Assembly (NCBI GenBank): GCA_902766515.1
Contig: CACXEB010000159.1
Location: forward strand, 1 to 8,006
DNA: 8,006 bases
DNA from: an uncultured Eubacteriales bacterium
Lineage (GTDB): Bacteria; Bacillota_A; Clostridia; Christensenellales; Aristaeellaceae
Direction of reading: 5' to 3'
The position numbers and the translations under genes were made by a program. This document shows, one piece after another, positions 5,701 through 8,006 of the stretch. The notes beneath the pieces were generated by a model. It was not told the DNA's origin. It searched no databases and was given only the letters and a program-made list of their open reading frames with translations. Position 1 is the first letter of the stretch; each line of letters opens with the position of its first letter.

Positions 5701-7407
5701 ATGAAGAGGATCATGGGGCTGATTGTCCTGTGGCTGCTGCTGGGTCAGGTGTCCGGGCCATTCGGAAAGGCTGAGCCCGGTGCGGATGGCATCACCGGAG
5801 CCCCGGCGGCCCCTGATGGCGGGACCCGTGCCGTCCGCATCCTGGCGACCAGCGACCTCCACGGAAAATTCATGCCCTGGGACTATTCCATGAACAGGGA
5901 GAGCAGCAGCGGCAGCGCGGCACAGCTGGCGACGGCCATCGCTGACTGGCGGACGGAGCATACTTTGCTGGTGGACGCGGGAGATCTGATTCAGGGCAAT
6001 TTCGCGGATCTTTTCGTGCATGGTGGGTCCCATCCGATGGTCCGGGCGATGAACAGGATAGGATATGACGTCTGGGTCACCGGAAACCATGACTACAACT
6101 ACGGTATGGACGTGCTGCGCCGGACGGTCCAGGATCTGGACGCGACGGTCCTGACGGGCAACGTCTATGACGCGTCCGGCGCACCGATCGCAGCCGGCAG
6201 CGCGGTGTTTGAGTTCGATGGTGTCCGGGTGGCGGTGATCGGGATGGTCACGCCCAATATCGCCCGGTGGGATGAAAAGCACCTGGCGGGCTGTGCGGTC
6301 ACCGATCCCCTGACGGAGATCCGCAGGATCATCGACGGCCTGAAGGGCCGGTATGACGCGCTGGTCGGCGTGTACCATATGGGGATTCAGAATGAATATG
6401 GCGTGCCCAATTCCGGTGTGACGGACATCTGCAACGCGTGTCCGGAATTCGATCTCATGGTCTCATCCCACGAGCACCGGCAGATCGCGTCCATGGATAT
6501 TAACGGCGTGCTGGTCGTCCAGAACCGGCAGATGGCGCAGACCCTGTCGGTGATCGATCTTCGGTTCGAGGCGGCGGGGGAAGGATGGCGGCTGGCGGAC
6601 AAGACGGCGCGGAGCATCCAGGTGGCCGACTATGCCCCGGACCCGGACATGGTGAAGCTGCTGGAGGCAGATCACCGGGCTGCGCTGGCGGCAGCCGGAC
6701 AGGAAATCGGCGTCCTGACCGGCGGAGCGTTGGTTTCCGCGGAGGACATGCCGGATGCGCTGCCGGCCCGCACCGGTCTGCCGCTGGCCCAGGTGCAGGA
6801 TACCGCCCTGGTCGACCTCATCAACCAGGCGCAGCAGTACTATTCAGGTGCCCGGGTCTCCGCTGCGCCCCTGTGCGGTCCCGATGCGAACCTGGAAGAG
6901 GGCGTGATCCATCAGTATGACGTCGCCCGGATCTACAGCTTCGACAACACGCTGTATACCGTCCGGTTGAATGGCGGCCAGCTGAAAAAACTCATGGAAT
7001 GGTCCGCGTCCTATTTCCGGACCGTGCGCCCGGAGGCGCCGGAGATCGCTGCGGATCCGGATTTTCCCGCTTACAACTACCTGATGTTTGAAGGCGTCCG
7101 CTATGAAATCGATCTCACCCGTCCCGCGGGGGACCGCATCCGGCACCTGACCTGGTCCGACGGCGCGCCCGTGGAGGACACGGAGACATTTGTCCTGGCG
7201 CTGAACAACTACAACGCGGCCAGCCATGCGCTGGCCCCCGGGGTAGTCTTTTCAGGGGACGACCTTCCGGTCCTGGAGGAGATGGATGTGCGCGGGGACC
7301 TGGGTGGCATCCGCGAGCTGATCCGCGCGTATATCATCCACGCAAAAGGCGGTGTCCTGACCCCTGCATGCAATCACAGCTGGCGGATCGTCACGGGCAG
7401 CGACTGA
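5701..7407 (+). CDS. Secreted 5'-nucleotidase / 2',3'-cyclic phosphodiesterase (CpdB-like metallophosphatase)
   Basis: The 568-residue protein is a two-domain metallophosphoesterase of the UshA/CpdB group, which releases phosphate from extracellular nucleotides and leaves nucleosides for uptake. A signal peptide covers about residues 1-24 (KR, then a hydrophobic run). The dinuclear metal site is complete: D52 and H54 in ATSDLHG, D95 in VDAGD, N129-H130 in GNHDYNYG, H226, and H257/H259 in SSHEH. The C-terminal nucleotidase domain (about 355-565) shows FDNTLYTVRLNGGQLKKLME (414-433), the FEGVRYEIDL substrate-binding block (463-472) and ALNNYNAASH (500-509). GNHDYNYG and the NNY block resemble CpdB more than UshA. 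No LPXTG or membrane anchor is seen, so it is probably released or held by other means. AAGGAAGGA lies six bases upstream of the ATG. Its last 17 bases overlap the convergent gene. Exact substrate preference is inferred. Confidence 0.9.
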   Translation: MKRIMGLIVLWLLLGQVSGPFGKAEPGADGITGAPAAPDGGTRAVRILATSDLHGKFMPWDYSMNRESSSGSAAQLATAIADWRTEHTLLVDAGDLIQGNFADLFVHGGSHPMVRAMNRIGYDVWVTGNHDYNYGMDVLRRTVQDLDATVLTGNVYDASGAPIAAGSAVFEFDGVRVAVIGMVTPNIARWDEKHLAGCAVTDPLTEIRRIIDGLKGRYDALVGVYHMGIQNEYGVPNSGVTDICNACPEFDLMVSSHEHRQIASMDINGVLVVQNRQMAQTLSVIDLRFEAAGEGWRLADKTARSIQVADYAPDPDMVKLLEADHRAALAAAGQEIGVLTGGALVSAEDMPDALPARTGLPLAQVQDTALVDLINQAQQYYSGARVSAAPLCGPDANLEEGVIHQYDVARIYSFDNTLYTVRLNGGQLKKLMEWSASYFRTVRPEAPEIAADPDFPAYNYLMFEGVRYEIDLTRPAGDRIRHLTWSDGAPVEDTETFVLALNNYNAASHALAPGVVFSGDDLPVLEEMDVRGDLGGIRELIRAYIIHAKGGVLTPACNHSWRIVTGSD

Positions 7408-7831
7408 GCTCACTCGGCTGTGGGTCATGCGCATCGAGCGCGGTGATCTCAGCCGCGTACTTCGCCTGCTGTGCCAGAGCGTTCATTCTTTCCGGTGGCA
7501 CGCCGGGGGTGTCGCGGACGGCGTAGATCTTTTCGATACGGCCATTCCAGTCATACTCAAAATGGAGGGTGCTGTAGTTCTCGTCCATGTCGTCGGAGAC
7601 GATCTCACCCCAGGCATTGCGGAGTTTCTCCGTGCCGGCCCAGCGGTTCATCCCGACGATCCGGATATCGATTTCCTCAAGCTGCCGCGTCGCCTGGCTG
7701 CGCAGCACGACGGTGAACGGATCCCGCATGCCGGCTTTCGAAAAGTCAGGGAGGTCTTCGGACAGCTCATAGTATACGGTCCGGCCATTCAGGTCCGAAC
7801 AGGTATGGCGGTGCGCAACGGATTCCTTCAT
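7391..7831 (-). CDS. Small hypothetical protein
   Basis: I do not recognise this 146-residue protein. It is hydrophilic, with no signal peptide or membrane segment. It looks like a compact alpha/beta domain: strands such as RTVYYEL (17-23), FTVVLR (39-44), LEEIDIRIVG (51-60) and TLHFEYDWNGRIEKIYAV (88-105), then a helical C-terminus (PPERMNALAQQAKYAAEITAL). The frame is open upstream into the terminator and tRNA, but AGGGGAGT at 7846-7839, seven bases before the ATG at 7831, sets the start. The coding strand is supported by gene-like composition and the good ribosome binding site. Its 3' end overlaps the nucleotidase end by 17 bases, tail to tail. It lies 53 bases beyond the tRNA terminator; no promoter is evident in that gap. 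Confidence 0.65.
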   Translation of the reverse strand: MKESVAHRHTCSDLNGRTVYYELSEDLPDFSKAGMRDPFTVVLRSQATRQLEEIDIRIVGMNRWAGTEKLRNAWGEIVSDDMDENYSTLHFEYDWNGRIEKIYAVRDTPGVPPERMNALAQQAKYAAEITALDAHDPQPSELSRCP

Positions 7832-7884
7832 CAGGTCAACTCCCCTTTCATGCCGCGGTAATCGCCGGCGTGGACAGTACAGCC

Positions 7885-7917
7885 AAAACGAAAACCCCTC
7901 CACCTTTCGGAAGAGGG
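7885..7917 (-). terminator. Rho-independent terminator of tRNA-Ser
   Basis: Read on the minus strand, CCCTCTTCC (7917-7909), loop GAAA (7908-7905) and GGTGGAGGG (7904-7896) form a nine-position stem with one U-U mismatch and one G-U wobble. It is followed by GTTTTCGTTTT. The stem starts four bases after the encoded CCA of the tRNA, so it ends the tRNA transcript. Confidence 0.88.
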
Positions 7918-7921
7918 ATTG

Positions 7922-8006
7922 TGGCGGAGCGGGTGGGATTCGAACCCACGGACGGTTGCCCGTCACCTGATTTCGAGTCAGGGCCGTTATGACCACTTCG
8001 ATACCG
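7922..8006 (-). tRNA. tRNA-Ser (CGA), 5' end cut by window edge
   Basis: On the minus strand the sequence folds as a class II tRNA. The anticodon stem CCTGA/TCAGG encloses loop CTCGAAA with anticodon CGA, which reads the serine codon UCG. A long variable arm (GACGG-GCAA-CCGTC), the T arm (GTGGG-TTCGAAT-CCCAC), acceptor 3' strand CCGCTCC, discriminator G and encoded CCA (7924-7922) follow. The acceptor 5' strand should be GGAGCGG; only its last three bases (8006-8004) are in the window, so four bases are missing. An intrinsic terminator follows directly. Confidence 0.95.

Noticed and set aside
5560..6378. Minus-strand open frame of 272 codons
   Set aside because: It is antisense to the metal-binding domain of the nucleotidase, whose motifs are unambiguous.
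7832..7996. N-terminal extension of the small hypothetical protein
   Set aside because: The extra codons would be read from the tRNA-Ser gene and its terminator. A good ribosome binding site lies just before 7831.

Overview
The window looks like a chromosomal segment of a GC-rich low-temperature-agnostic gut- or rumen-type Clostridia (Bacillota) bacterium. Evidence is the strong AGGAGG-type ribosome binding sites, short Lys-Arg signal peptides, Zn-ribbon/DUF1801 and SDR proteins of a clostridial style, and a tRNA-Ser with an encoded CCA. The taxon is inferred; no marker gene is present.

Region 1-621 holds no intact gene. Its first ~400 bases are GC-rich and carry nested palindromes plus three diverged copies of a repeat spaced about 115 bp apart. 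An AT-rich inverted repeat (402-451) and a block of five or six repeats with an exact 23-bp period (to 621) follow; the block resembles one terminus of an IS21-family element. Immediately after it lies the C-terminal remnant of an AAA/DUF4143 ATPase (622-1371). That gene is broken three times: N-terminal loss at the repeat block, insertion of a 163-bp symmetrical MITE-like element (754-916), and an in-frame amber codon (1270-1272).

Region 1384-7831 is ordinary, densely packed coding DNA. It holds a Nudix hydrolase (+), a secreted glucose-1-phosphatase-like histidine acid phosphatase (-), a zinc-ribbon DUF1801 protein (+), an SDR oxidoreductase and an unrecognised six-TM membrane protein that form a two-gene operon (-), a secreted CpdB-like 5'-nucleotidase/cyclic phosphodiesterase (+), and a small unrecognised protein (-) whose end overlaps the nucleotidase. 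The right edge carries tRNA-Ser(CGA) on the minus strand, with a clear intrinsic terminator; the first four bases of the tRNA lie outside the window.

Functionally, two exported phosphatases and a Nudix enzyme suggest scavenging of phosphate, sugar and nucleosides from phosphorylated compounds, but the genes are in separate transcription units and a dedicated cluster is not shown. I found no convincing new defence or mobile system; the most unusual material is the repeat and pseudogene region at 1-1371.
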